64,000 nucleotides of DNA, from positions 1 through 64,000 of the forward strand of contig CANNSB010000007.1 in NCBI GenBank assembly GCA_947510165.1. The letters run 5' to 3'. The position numbers were made by a program, and so were the translations under genes. Positions 41,309 to 51,819 of the stretch are shown one piece after another. Within the stretch, counting starts at the first letter, position 1; each line of letters opens with the position of its first letter. This DNA is from an uncultured Clostridia bacterium. GTDB lineage: Bacteria > Bacillota > Clostridia > Oscillospirales > Ruminococcaceae. Under the pieces are notes generated by a model that was not told the origin of the DNA, did not search any database, and worked only from the letters and a program-made list of their open reading frames with translations.

Positions 41309-42860
41309 TTAAAATTTTATGCTTGTTCCATCTTTGAAGTAAAATTCAACAGTTCCGGTTGTTCCTACTTCCAAGTAATCCATCATTGCAATCCAAACAT
41401 CTTCATCAAATGTTGTCAAAATCCATTGTTTGGATATCTGATTAAGATACATCTGCAACTGCTCCTTTTTAGCCTATTTAAGTTGAATCTCCTCTTGAAC
41501 TTTTTCCAATCGTTTTGTTGCTCTGTCATATCGCTCTACAAAAGCAGTATAGCGATTTTCATAATCTGTCTGGTCAAGGGCAACTCGAGCGTTTTCACTG
41601 ATGCATTCTTCAATCAGACCTGCCACTTGATTAACTTCTGTTTCAAGTTCTAATTTTTCTGATTCGAGTTTTTCTGTAGAAAATATCGTATCTTTGATGA
41701 TATTAAAATTCTCAATAATTTCATCCTTGTTTTCAATAATCTGATTGGCTGCAGTAATGAACTTCTCTTGGATATCTTCTTCGATGAAGTGGGGAGTGGC
41801 GCATTTATTCCCATCATGGTACTTGTGGTTACATTGCCAAATGGTTCTTTTATATTTGCTATTGGAGTGCCAAGTTTTTGAACCATACCAAGAACCACAA
41901 TCTCCACACTTAATTTTACTGGAGAAAATACTAACAGAACTCAATCCGTTTTTGCCTTTCGTCCTTAGTGCCATTTTGTTCTGTACCAAATCAACAACTT
42001 CTGGTTCAATGATAGCTTCATGATTTCCTTTAACATAATACTTAGGAATCTCACCCTCATTGTCTTTCTTAGCTTTGGTCAGAAAATCCACAGTGAATGA
42101 CTTCTGGAGTAAGGCACCCCCTTTGTATTTTTCATTAGTCAAAATGCCACGAACGGTTCTATCAGACCATTTTTCTTTACCACCCAGTGTCGGAATACCT
42201 TGTTCTGTTAGCATCTTGGCAATCATTCGAGGTGCTTTGCCTTTTAGAAATAAACCATAAATCTGTTTGACAATTTTGGCCTGTTCTTGATTTATCACAA
42301 GGTTTCCATCTTCTCCATGGTCATAACCTAGAAATCGGCTAAATGGAACTGTCACTTTGCCCCCATGTGAAGTTCTCGGAAATTGACCTTGATTCTTCTT
42401 GAGATAAAGAACTCATAATAGTGATGAGCAGTTCTCATTTGGAATCCAAAGTCCAAATATTCTCTTTCTCGAAGAAAATCTCGACCCCTTTTTCCTTGAG
42501 TTGCCTAACTGTTGTTAAACTGTCTACGGTATTTCTAGCAAATCGACTGACTGACTTGGTGACAATCAAATCAATTTTTCCAGCTAATGCATCTGCCACC
42601 ATTCGGTTAAAACCTTCAAATTTCTTGGTGGTCGTTGTTGATATTCCATAATCCGTATAAACTTCAACAAATTCCCAGTCCTCTCGACCTTGGATGAAGG
42701 TTGAGTAATAATCAACCTGTGCCTCGTAGCTTGTCGCTTGTTCTTCACTGTCAGTCGAAACACGAGCATATCCTGCCACCTTGCGTTTTGACATTTGGTT
42801 AATTGGGGTTTGAGAAAATTTACTTATTGATGCTGGAATCGTTGTTACTTTCTTTGCCAA
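41309..42860 (-). pseudogene. Large serine recombinase 1 with TGA, TAG and a frameshift
   Basis: The N-terminal resolvase domain from 42860 has the catalytic Ser in GYARVSTDSEEQ and the TKSVSRFARN motif. TGA (42435-42437) falls in WTLDSK-ELLITIMSSLSQEE, where the family has Gly. The frame shifts and loses a few residues near 42365 (WG, GKVTVPFSRFLGYD). The recombinase and zinc-ribbon region (CGDCGSWYGSKTWHSN) follows. TAG at 41474-41476 precedes a last in-frame segment (DEDVWIAMMDYLEVGTTGTV) ending at 41309. It would have excised and integrated the element. Confidence 0.82.
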
Positions 42861-43842
42861 GTCGCTCCCTCCATTTCTTTTTCATTGACCTACTCATTTT
42901 ATCTTTGGATTCTTCACTCCATTTTGTACCATGCTTAGGACTTGAATAAGCTCTAGAATCAGTTGTGCCATCCTTGAAGGTAAAAGTTGCCACACCATTT
43001 CGAATAACTACTTTCTCTAGTTTCTCATCCATTTTATCCTCTGAGAAATTTTCAATGTTAAGCACTTCTACCACTAAGGATTCCATGATGTCATGTCGGA
43101 TAGAATTTCTTTTGGGGCTATCGCAATCATTAGCCTTTGTTGAGCAGTGCCATTTCTTGACTCTTGTACCATATTTCAATATCGTGATTTGGCATCGGTA
43201 GTTTGAGACACAATACCCACACTTAATAAAACCAGTAAACTCATAACCTCTAGTTCGATGAACACTTGTCGCTTTCCGTTTGTTTTACTCACTCCATGAC
43301 TTTCTTCGTTCAGGAGTCCACCAGTCCTTTTTAGCTGTTGATGACCGTGTTTCCTTTGTTTTCGTTCCATCTTTGAAAATAATTTGAATGCCTTGTTGTC
43401 CATCAGATATGATTTTTTCTACTTTTTTATAGAATAATTCATCATCGAATTCTTCTATACCTAATGCTTTGGAACACATTTCTTTGAGCTTAACTTCTGA
43501 GATGTCTTTTGGATGACAAGCACTGATGCCTTCTTGGTCTTTGGTTTGACAAGTCCAAACATGGTATAGTTTTTTCGCTTTTCACTGTCTTTTTCCAGAT
43601 CTGCGATATTTCTTGCCACAAAGTCCACATTCAATCATTGAGGTAAACGCTGTAACATTTAAAGAAGAGTTTGCTCTTGCTCCGAGTTCTTTTCTTCTTG
43701 CAATTTCAGCTTGAACCTTATCAAAGGTTTCTTGAGAAATAATAGGCGGATGCGTATTTTCGACCCAGTACATTGGCAACTTACCTTGTTCTTCATCTCT
43801 CGGTGGCTGATATGATTTTCGGTATAGGTTTTTTGAAGTAGA
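42820..43842 (-). pseudogene. Large serine recombinase 2, 5'-truncated, with TGA, TAA and a frameshift
   Basis: The fragment starts at LLQKTYTENHISHREMKNK and shifts frame near 43805 to GKLPMYWVENTHPPIISQET. Zinc-ribbon Cys pairs occur at IECGLCGKKYRRSG and FIKCGYCVSNYRC. TGA (43582-43584) and TAA (43285-43287) interrupt one otherwise continuous frame that ends at 42820. Its end overlaps the start of recombinase 1, the usual tandem arrangement. The catalytic domain is gone, replaced by the R-M island beginning near 43890. Confidence 0.75.
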
Positions 43843-43902
43843 CGGTAGAAGAATTGCGACAAGTAGAAGTATATGTATTTACCATGCCAACTGGAGGAAT
43901 AA

Positions 43903-44109
43903 ATGGATAAAGAAGAAATAGAAAATAAAAATATAGAAAAATGGGTCAACCTTGAATATATTGCTGAATACCTAAGTGTCAGCAAAGACACTATTCGGCT
44001 ATGGCTAAAAGATGGCAAATTACCAATTCATCGTGCAGGAAAAAGATATAAATTCAAGATTTCTGAAGTCGATGAATGGTTGAGGGAAGGAAAAATCGCA
44101 CGGGATTAG
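43903..44109 (+). CDS. Excisionase-family helix-turn-helix protein
   Basis: A 68-residue MerR/excisionase-like DNA-binding protein: VNLEYIAEYLSVSKDTIRLW is the helix-turn-helix and HRAGKRYKFKISEVDEWL the wing. GGAGG precedes ATG. It lies 11 bases before the AAA ATPase gene, so it probably regulates or partners the defence island rather than excising DNA. Confidence 0.8.
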   Translation: MDKEEIENKNIEKWVNLEYIAEYLSVSKDTIRLWLKDGKLPIHRAGKRYKFKISEVDEWLREGKIARD

Positions 44110-44120
44110 GAGGAAATTGA

Positions 44121-46395
44121 ATGATAAACAACAAAATCAAATCAGTCATCCCTAATATTGATTTGAATGCAGCAATATTTACAAATATTTCAATAAAGCC
44201 AACGCTCGTGAATTTCTTCTATGGAAAAAATGGTGTTGTAAAATCTACGGTCGGACGAGAGATATTCTCTGATAATGGGGTTCAATGGGAAACAGGCAAG
44301 TCAAAAGATGATTATTCGATACTTGTCTATAGTGAAGATTTTATTAAGAGAAATTTTTCTAATTACGAAAACCTACCGGGAGTATTTTCAATTGGCGAGG
44401 AAGATATTGAAGATCGTAAACAAATTAATGAAAAAACGATCGAAAAGAAAAATCAAGAAGATTTACGGGCGATCAAACTCATTGAGTATCAAAAAAAGCA
44501 GAAAGAATTGAATACCACAATTTCTGGCTTCAAAACCGACTCTTTTAATTCTGCACGTAAATTAAGAGATAACTTTGGAAAAGTTTTGTCAGGATACTTA
44601 AAGTCTGCAGGTTTCGCCAAAAAATTATTAGAACAGACTACAGCAGTTGAACACAGTATTACCGACATTACTTCTCTTTACGATGTCGCTTTTGATGATA
44701 AGGCTATTGTATATCCCGAGATGCAAAGTATTGAGACTGACACTCTTCTTGAACCAGAGCTACTTTCTAAATCCATTGTTAGTAGTAGCAGTTCTACTTT
44801 TGCAGAATTTGTTAAGAAATTTCAAACAGGTGACTGGGTTAAACAATGCCATGATAACTTCCAACATACGGATGGTAAGTGTCCCTATTGTCAGCAAATT
44901 TTACCTGCAAACTTTGAAGAAGAAATCACTAATATTTTTAACCAGCAATTTCAGAATGAAATTGACTCATTGAAAGCATCAAAAAAAAATTATAAAAATG
45001 TATCAACTTCTATTTATAATCTGCTTAAAGGCAATTCAAAAACAGAGTTCAAGAAAATTAACCTCATAGAGTATAATGACAAGTTTCGAATTTTCTCCGA
45101 CCTTGTAAGACAAAATTTAGAGATTTTTGATAAAAAACTAAAAGAGCCAACAGTTATTTTCAATTTAGAGAATACCTCTGAAATTCTAATTGAGATAAAC
45201 AATTTAATTGATGGCTTTAACCATCAAATTAGGTCAAACAATGACATAGCAAATGCTCGTCCACAAAAGAAGAAAGAGTGTACCAAGATGATTTGGGAGC
45301 TTATTTACTTCAATCTTCAATCGCAGGTAAAGACTTATAACGACAGTTTAAAACAAATAAATGCAGATATTAAGACGATTACAGATGCAGGTACAGCAGC
45401 TAAAAATGAAGTCTTGAGATTAACAAATGAAATAGCTGTCTTAAATTAACAAAGTATTAACACTACAAATGCAATAAATAGTATCAACAGCTTACTTCGT
45501 GATTCTGGATTCCAAGGTTTTAGCATCCAACCAAAGAAGGATGTTCCAAATGTTTATGAGGTTGTACGTGCGGACGGAGAAATCGCTGTAAATCTTAGCG
45601 AAGGTGAACAGAACTTCATAGCATTCCTATACTTCTATCAGCAGGTTTTCGGAAGTGAAAGCAAAGATGGAAATATAAAAGATAAGATAATCGTTATCGA
45701 TGACCCGGTATCAAGTATGGATAGTGGTCTTTATTTATCGTCAGTTCCCTAACTCGTGGAATGATAGAGATTTGCAGGAATAATGCAAGCCTTCATCCAG
45801 AAAATAGCATCAGCAAAGAAAACTTTATCAAGCAAATTTTTGTCCTGACCCATAAAACATATTTCCATAACGAAATCACAAGTAATATGACCAAGTATTG
45901 GGATAGCGTTTCATTTTACATTATCAACAAGATTGAAAATAAATCGTCTGTCAAATGCTGCATTAAGGAGACCAAAGTACTTGATGACACCAAGTATGAA
46001 AACATTAATCCCGTCCAAAATAGCTATAACGCATTATGGACTGAATTAAAAGAACTAGAATCACCAATTGCGGTGGTTCACGTAATACATCAGATACTCG
46101 ACCATTATTTCATTCAGCTTTGCTGCTATGATGGACATTCCGTAAGGGATAAAATTCTCAAAGACAACAAACACAAGTTCATCCACATTAACGCTGATGG
46201 TACAAAAAACTTTGATGATTATCACTCTGTCCAATCCATGCTTTCATACTTGTCACTTTCTAAAGATAAAATAGTAGATGGGCAGCATTTCGTTGATTAT
46301 GCTATTGATGTCAATCAATGCAAAAAATATTCAGAAAGATATTCGAACTCATGGAGCAGAAACAACACTACAACATGATGATGGGTATTAGATAA
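44121..46395 (+). pseudogene. AAA family ATPase (RloC/Wzc-like coiled-coil type), multiply broken
   Basis: The first frame contains the Walker A region FFYGKNGVVKSTVG, in which the essential second Gly of GxGKST is Val. A long coiled coil carries the zinc-hook-like CPYCQQIL, and the frame reaches TAA 45447-45449. The same frame continues through NLSEGEQNFIAFLYFYQQ (signature) and IIVIDDPVSSMDS (Walker B). A frameshift near 45735 leads to the C-terminal HKTYFHNEIT half, and another near 46325 to a stop at 46395. With restored frames it would be about 755 residues. Related ATPases act in phage defence next to R-M genes. Confidence 0.72.
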
Positions 46396-46410
46396 AGAGG
46401 AGGTAATAAT

Positions 46411-46878
46411 TTGACATCATTAATGAGTTTTTGGCCTAGCATCCATGACAAAATTGCTACTCAAATAAAAATAATCGAATACAGAAGAGTTTTCCAAAAG
46501 ATTATACTCATGCGTATATGTACGTAAGTAAACCTGTTAAAGCTGTATGTGGAATTGTTTATTTCAAAAAAAAAGCACTCTATCCACAACTGGAAAGATG
46601 AGTACTCACATTCCAGTGAAATTCTTTCTAGAATAAATCATACGATGGAAAGTGGCGCTAGATATGCAATGGAAATTGGGGCATACCAAGAAATCGAACC
46701 TGTTACTCTTGAAGAACTAAGAGAAAATGTAGAGGGATTTATTGCTCCTCAATCATATCTACTTTTAGAAAATAATATCGAATTGTTAAAATTTATCCAA
46801 AGAAAGACTGTAAAATTTGGAAAACTAATAGAAAACGATCTTATTAATATTTTTCCTGAACACATATGTAAGAGGTAA
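46411..46878 (+). pseudogene. ASCH-domain protein of the R-M island, frameshifted
   Basis: An AGAGGAGGT site precedes TTG 46411. The frames in turn give SFWPSIHDKIATQIKIIEYR, FPKDYTHAYMYVSKPVKAVC and HSIHNWKDEYSHSSEILSRI, then a helical C-terminal half, with shifts near 46492 and 46565 (A-rich runs). It has the ASCH signature of ExRR and YVSKPVKA. It is distinct from the two ASCH copies at 28-30 kb. The stop lies three bases before the methyltransferase gene. Confidence 0.6.
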
Positions 46879-46881
46879 ATC

Positions 46882-47955
46882 ATGTTAAAAGTGTTTGAAG
46901 CTTTTGCTGGTTATGGAAGCCAGCGATTAGCACTTATAGAAGCAAACATACCACATGAAGTGGTTGGAATATCGGAAATCGAAGGCGATGTTCTTCTTTC
47001 CTACGCAGCAATACATGAAGATTTATTAGACAATAGAGAATTGAAAGTAGAATTAAATGATGATGAAATGCGTCAGTATCTGAAAAAAATCAACGTACCT
47101 TTAGATTACAAAACATTTGAAAATAAGGCAAAAAATCTTAGAGGACAAAAACTAAAGTACATGTATCTTGCCAATAAGTTAAGTAACAATTTTGGCGATA
47201 TCAGAACTATCTTGCCAGATCAATTACCTGACTTTGACTTCTTTACTTATTCATTCCCTTGTCAAAATATCTCGGTTGCAGGATATCAAAATGGCTTAAC
47301 AGCAGAATCGGGCACACGTTCATCTCTATTATGGGAGTGTTGTAAAATAATAGAGACTAAAAAACCCAGATACATGATGATGGAGAATGTAAAAAACTTA
47401 GTTGGTAAAAATCATAAGTCGAGCTTTGAGGAATTTCTCTCGTACCTTGAGTCTTTAGGATATTCTAATTATTGGGATGTGCTTAATGCTAGAGATTATG
47501 GCATTCCACAAAATAGGGAACGAGTCTTTTGTATAAGTATCTTAAATCCAGAAAAAGATTTTATTTTTCCAAAATCAAAAGATTTAACTATCTTTATGGA
47601 GGACTTACTTGAATACAGTGTTCCAGAAACTTTCTTTCTAAAGAGTGATCAGGTAAGTGATGTTCCGATTACTCAAGATTATATATATTGCTTAGATTCA
47701 AACTATTGGAAAGGCACATTTCTAAAGGACTTCTTATCCAAAAAAAGAAGACAACTTGTATCTGGTCCTGCACGTGAAGATGGTAAATATCCAGCTCGAA
47801 GACTTACACCGAGAGAAACTTGGAGATTCATGGGAGTTTCAGACTCAAATTTCGATAAATCTAGTAAACTTGTCAGTAATACTAGTCTTTATAAACAATC
47901 AGGAAACAGCATTGTTGTACCAGTTATGACTGCAATATTTTCTGAACTATTTTAA
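46882..47955 (+). CDS. DNA (cytosine-5) methyltransferase 1
   Basis: 357 residues with the ordered m5C motifs: FEAFAGYGSQRLAL (I), SFPCQNISVAG with catalytic Cys (IV), MMENVKNLVG (VI), PQNRERVF (VIII), RRLTPRETWRFMG (IX) and QSGNSIVVPVM (X). The variable target-recognition region lies at about 230-300. It directly precedes the endonuclease gene, so it protects the host from it. The gene is intact and noticeably less AT-rich than the element backbone. Confidence 0.93.
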   Translation: MLKVFEAFAGYGSQRLALIEANIPHEVVGISEIEGDVLLSYAAIHEDLLDNRELKVELNDDEMRQYLKKINVPLDYKTFENKAKNLRGQKLKYMYLANKLSNNFGDIRTILPDQLPDFDFFTYSFPCQNISVAGYQNGLTAESGTRSSLLWECCKIIETKKPRYMMMENVKNLVGKNHKSSFEEFLSYLESLGYSNYWDVLNARDYGIPQNRERVFCISILNPEKDFIFPKSKDLTIFMEDLLEYSVPETFFLKSDQVSDVPITQDYIYCLDSNYWKGTFLKDFLSKKRRQLVSGPAREDGKYPARRLTPRETWRFMGVSDSNFDKSSKLVSNTSLYKQSGNSIVVPVMTAIFSELF

Positions 47956-47971
47956 TTAAGGAGAACTTAAT

Positions 47972-48781
47972 ATGGAAGCAAATAAAATAAAAATTATTGA
48001 TTTATTTCATAAAAATGTGAAAGGCAGAACACCAGACGTATCTGGTAAAAATATCAGACACGACGGCCGAAGAGGACATTGGCTCGAAGCTCAATTTGGT
48101 GTGTCGGCAAATGCTGATAACGGAGCTGATTTATATGGATATGAACTTAAAAATGAAACCACCTCTGGAAAGACAACATTTGGAGATTGGTCTGCAAATG
48201 AGTATATTTTTAAAGTAGGACCATGCATTTCTCTTTTTTCAGGTAACTCCAAACCTGAAAAACAAGATTCTTTTTGTCGTATATTTGGAAAACCAAACAA
48301 GGAAAAAGGAGGCCGATTTTCATGGTCAGGGAGTCCAGTTCCAAAAATTGGTCATTTCAATGATTTTGGACAAATTCTAGTAATTGAAGACAATTTTGAT
48401 ATCACTGCTTACTATTCTTATAGCGAAGATAAGCGCCCTGATAAAACAATTATAGTTCCTTACCAACTTCGACAAGAATGTTTGATTCTAGCTAGATGGT
48501 ATGGAGTAATCTCTCCAACTGGAAAAGGAAAAACTCTTAAAGAGAAACTTGAAGATAAATTTGATGACTTAGGATGGTTTACATGTAAAACTGGCCATAG
48601 TGGAGCCTACTACAAAATATGCTTCGGAGAACCAGTAGTATTTGAAAACTGGATTAAATTCGTTTCCAACGGTACAGTTTATTTTGACAGTGGAATGTAT
48701 GAAGGAAATAATCGTCCTTATTCACAATGGAGAGCAAACAATGATTACTGGAATAGCCTAATAACAGAAAGTTATGAATAA
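47972..48781 (+). CDS. Type II restriction endonuclease (MvaI/LlaMI-like)
   Basis: A 269-residue protein starting 17 bases after the methyltransferase with its own AAGGAGA site. GHWLEAQFG and the PD-(D/E)xK-like GADLYGYELKNET (Asp ... Glu-x-Lys) give the probable active site. The RRGHWLEAQFG block and overall length recall MvaI/BcnI/LlaMI-type enzymes that cut CCNGG-like sites; that assignment is from memory. The frame is intact, with two methyltransferases flanking it. Confidence 0.8.
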   Translation: MEANKIKIIDLFHKNVKGRTPDVSGKNIRHDGRRGHWLEAQFGVSANADNGADLYGYELKNETTSGKTTFGDWSANEYIFKVGPCISLFSGNSKPEKQDSFCRIFGKPNKEKGGRFSWSGSPVPKIGHFNDFGQILVIEDNFDITAYYSYSEDKRPDKTIIVPYQLRQECLILARWYGVISPTGKGKTLKEKLEDKFDDLGWFTCKTGHSGAYYKICFGEPVVFENWIKFVSNGTVYFDSGMYEGNNRPYSQWRANNDYWNSLITESYE

Positions 48782-48793
48782 AAGAGGTGGATA

Positions 48794-49351
48794 ATGTTTA
48801 ATTTACAATATGAAAACGAAATAGAAATCCAAGGTATTACCCCCTTGGATTCCAAAGATTGAACTATATTATCCAGATTTACCACAGTTTCCAATTATCT
48901 ATATTAACGAATTTGTTAACGATACTCAAGTTGTGGCATGTCCTGTAGCAATCAGCTATACGATTAATGAATCTGATTGTGATGCAATATTTACAGTTTT
49001 GGCAAACACTCCGGCATCAAATGAAATAAATAAATCTTTAAAAACACTGCTATCCTAAAGAATAGTTTTAAACATAAAATATCATTAGACGATATTGTTC
49101 AATGTTTCAATGGTAATGTTGAATATATTACATTATTTACAGATGTTTGGCAGTACATTCAAGAATCATATGGAGAGTATATTCCCTATGGTAAATATTA
49201 TGACAAGTATTATTCAATAGTGAGATTTGTATATGCATGGCAACCAAAAACAGGATGTCAAAGCGAGATGCGAATGTTATATAATTTTATGAGTACTTTT
49301 GGGGGAAAAGTAAATCTTCTTCAAAAATGGAATCACTTAGAGTTTACATGA
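48794..49351 (+). pseudogene. Unrecognised R-M island gene, frameshifted
   Basis: ATG at 48794 gives MFNLQYENEIEIQGITP, then a C-run (48840-48844) shift to PWIPKIELYYPDLPQFPIIY and on to SLKTLLS (stop near 49058). A third frame, NSFKHKISLDDIVQCFNG, YGKYYDKYYSIVRFVYAW, ends at 49351. It overlaps the next gene. No domain was recognised. Confidence 0.4.
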
Positions 49352-50094
49352 TTCCCAACATTCGAGAAACACAAGATAATATTTTGGCAGACTAGCCAAA
49401 ATTTCAGAATCTAAAGAATGTAGTAAACGTTCTTTTTTCACGTTTTTTTACAAAAGAGATTGTTAAAGATGATGTAACCTTCAATATTATAGAGAGAGCA
49501 TGGAAACAGAATAAAAATGACTTTATTACATTAGTATCCAACCCAATATACAGCAACAACGAGCTATCCGAAAACGATAAAATTGCCGCTGAAACATTAG
49601 TAGATGCATTTAATAGACATACTTGGATAGCAGCTTACTATATAAGTTCTTTAATGAATCTATCTAATAATTATGCTAATTGGTCTAAGGAATTCTTTGT
49701 ACATTTTTACGAAAACGGAAACAAGTTAAAAGGATATTCTGAAAAAGTAATGGCTTGCTTCTTGCAGCAAGGCTTTCTAAATCAAGATGTTATTCCCATA
49801 GACACTTGGATTAAGACATTCTATGAATATCCACTAGGAATAGCAGATAATAATGAATTCTTCAATAACTTCTCTTCTTTGGGAAAATTAGAGCGTGTCA
49901 TCTGGCTCGTAAGTCAATCAAATAAAACAAATATGCACGCTTTCTTTGATGTCCTCTGGTGTCAGCGATATGGGACGACTGGAAATAGGAAATTAAGAGG
50001 TATTAATCCTATATCTTGTTACAGTTGTAAATTGAAAAGAACCTGTGTGGATGAAAATAATACTAAATCAACTCAAGTCTATTTATTAGATTAA
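49327..50094 (+). pseudogene. HhH-GPD-like DNA glycosylase with in-frame TAG
   Basis: The frame starts at ATG 49327 (MESLRVYMIPNIRETQ), meets TAG 49393-49395 and then stays open. It contains KVMACFLQQGFLNQDVIPID followed by TWIKTF, resembling the helix-hairpin-helix/catalytic-Asp (VDT) region of HhH-GPD glycosylases. It also has SCYSCKLKRTC, a Cx2Cx5C cluster like their 4Fe-4S loop. Such enzymes next to m5C methyltransferases can repair G:T mismatches from deaminated methylcytosine. The frame stays open past TAA 50092-50094 to about 50313 and may extend there. Confidence 0.55.
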
Positions 50095-50312
50095 TTATCA
50101 GCTATAACAGTAAAAACAATAGCCAGTACTCACCCCTATATACACTCTGTGCTAATAACTAGAAACAAAGTACCAGTGAAGTGCTATAAAATCATAAACT
50201 CTTTAACCGTTTTAATTGATGAATTTAGTAGCTATAAACTAAATAGTTCAAATCAAATAGTCGATGATTTGATTTCGAGAAAAATCACCACTTTAGAAGA
50301 GTTAGTATACTG

Positions 50313-50348
50313 AAATAAATAACTTAGTCTCAACTAAGTTATTTATTT
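50313..50348. terminator. Bidirectional terminator between convergent R-M genes
   Basis: A perfect 16-bp stem, AAATAAATAACTTAGT, has the 4-nt loop CTCA (50329-50332). It separates the plus-strand island from the convergent methyltransferase ending at 50349. Confidence 0.85.
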
Positions 50349-51542
50349 CTATTGCCTAAGCATCTCATATTTTTCAAGATATCTCATCATTTTATCAGCC
50401 ACTGCATCTATTACATTTATACATACTGAATTTCCAAATTGTTTGTATGCTTGTGTATTTGATACTGGAATTATGAAATCTTCTGGAAATCCCTGAAGTC
50501 TAGCACACTCCCTAGGAGTCAACATTCTTGGATTCTTGTTATCTTGTGCAATTAAGGCCTCACTTCCATCTTTATAATATCTTGCACTAATAGTACTAGT
50601 ATACTTACTTTCGCTATCAAATAGGCAAAATCCAAATCCATTTCCCTTTTTCTTATGGTTTTTCTTTCGTCCTAAATGTCCCGTCCATAATTTATCTGAG
50701 ATTGTATATTTATCTTGAACATCTTGTTGAAGAATTGTACCGACCCTTATGGAATCATCAATCTCTCCAATTGGATATTCAAATTCAGAGTAGTCATCCG
50801 GTAAATAATCTTTATTGAATCCTACAATAATAATACGCTCCCTATTTTGTGGTGATCCAAAGTGATAAGCGTTAAGAATTTGAGGCTCTGGAACATAATA
50901 ATTTAGTTCTTTTAGTATTGACATAATAACTTTAAAAGTATTCCCACCATCATGTGTTCTAAGGTTTTTAACATTTTCAAGCATAAAAGCTTTTGGTCTT
51001 TTTTCCTTGATGATAGAAGCAATATTAAAAAATAATGTGCCACGAACATCTTCAAATCCTTTTTTTAGTCCTGCATTTGAGAATGGTTGACAAGGAAAAC
51101 CAGCTAACAAAATATCATGGGCAGCAATATCAGTTGGATTGATTCTAGTAATATCTCCTTCTGGCATTTCACCATAGTTAATCCTATAAGTCTTTTGAGC
51201 AAATTTATCCCACTCAGACGAAAATACTGTTCTACCACCGTGACGTTGAAATCCTTGTCGAATACCACCTATCCCTGCAAATAAATCAATCTGTGTAAAT
51301 CTTGCTTCTTCTTCACAAGGACCTTCCAATGGAGGCTCGGTTGGAAATTTAACAATTCTTTTGAAAATTTCTTCTGGAACATCTTCTTTTTCAGTTTCCC
51401 AAAATTTAAGTTTCTTCTCTTGTTCTTTATCAAAAGCTAAGGCATCAGAAAATTCTTTTCTTGTAATATCCAATTTTTTTCGAATATTAGTTATTTCAAT
51501 ACTTTTTGTCAATTCCAAGCTAATACTATTATCTACCATCAT
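50349..51542 (-). CDS. DNA (cytosine-5) methyltransferase 2 with N-terminal HTH-like extension
   Basis: 397 residues. About 80 N-terminal residues (RKKLDITRKEFSDALAF) resemble a helix-turn-helix that may give autoregulation. Then come DLFAGIGGIRQGF (I), GFPCQPFSNAG with catalytic Cys (IV), FMLENVKNL (VI), PQNRERIIIVG (VIII), RMLTPRECARLQGFP (IX) and KQFGNSVCINV (X). It differs from methyltransferase 1 and faces it. R-M systems with two m5C methyltransferases, such as ScrFI (CCNGG), are known. The start overlaps the XRE gene by 14 bases. Confidence 0.93.
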   Translation of the reverse strand: MMVDNSISLELTKSIEITNIRKKLDITRKEFSDALAFDKEQEKKLKFWETEKEDVPEEIFKRIVKFPTEPPLEGPCEEEARFTQIDLFAGIGGIRQGFQRHGGRTVFSSEWDKFAQKTYRINYGEMPEGDITRINPTDIAAHDILLAGFPCQPFSNAGLKKGFEDVRGTLFFNIASIIKEKRPKAFMLENVKNLRTHDGGNTFKVIMSILKELNYYVPEPQILNAYHFGSPQNRERIIIVGFNKDYLPDDYSEFEYPIGEIDDSIRVGTILQQDVQDKYTISDKLWTGHLGRKKNHKKKGNGFGFCLFDSESKYTSTISARYYKDGSEALIAQDNKNPRMLTPRECARLQGFPEDFIIPVSNTQAYKQFGNSVCINVIDAVADKMMRYLEKYEMLRQ

Positions 51543-51759
51543 TAAAATCCCCTATACCCTCCTCAATACACATAAGTTCTGTAATTTTACAATTAAAAAG
51601 TGAACAGAGTTTTTCAATTGTATCGTAGTCAATTCTTGTCGACTTATCATTATATAAATTTGAAATTGTAGTCCTTGATAATTTGGTCCTATCATGAACT
51701 TCCTGTATCGTCATTCTATTCTTTCCCATTAAAGTGGACAACTGACATTGTAATCCCAT
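51529..51759 (-). CDS. XRE-family transcriptional regulator
   Basis: A 76-residue Cro/C1-type protein: MTIQEVHDRTKLSRTTISNL is the helix-turn-helix and DYDTIEKLCSLFNCKITELM the dimerisation helices. It overlaps methyltransferase 2, so they are co-transcribed. A C-protein-like role timing R-M expression is likely. Repeats at 51781-51819 upstream are its candidate operator. Confidence 0.88.
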   Translation of the reverse strand: MGLQCQLSTLMGKNRMTIQEVHDRTKLSRTTISNLYNDKSTRIDYDTIEKLCSLFNCKITELMCIEEGIGDFNDGR

Positions 51760-51780
51760 AAATTACCCCTTTCAATAACG

Positions 51781-51819
51781 ACCAACATATTGGTTATTAT
51801 AATCTAAATATTGGTTATT
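51781..51819. promoter_or_regulatory. Candidate operator of the XRE regulator
   Basis: ATATTGGTTATT occurs at 51787-51798 and 51808-51819, a 21-bp period. ACCAA at 51781-51785 forms an inverted pair with the first TTGGT. It lies just upstream of the XRE start. Confidence 0.5.

Noticed and set aside
43659-44018. Minus-strand ORF of 119 codons opposite the HTH gene
   Set aside because: It only opens by chance across the recombinase remnant and the antisense of the HTH gene; codons before 43842 match no protein.
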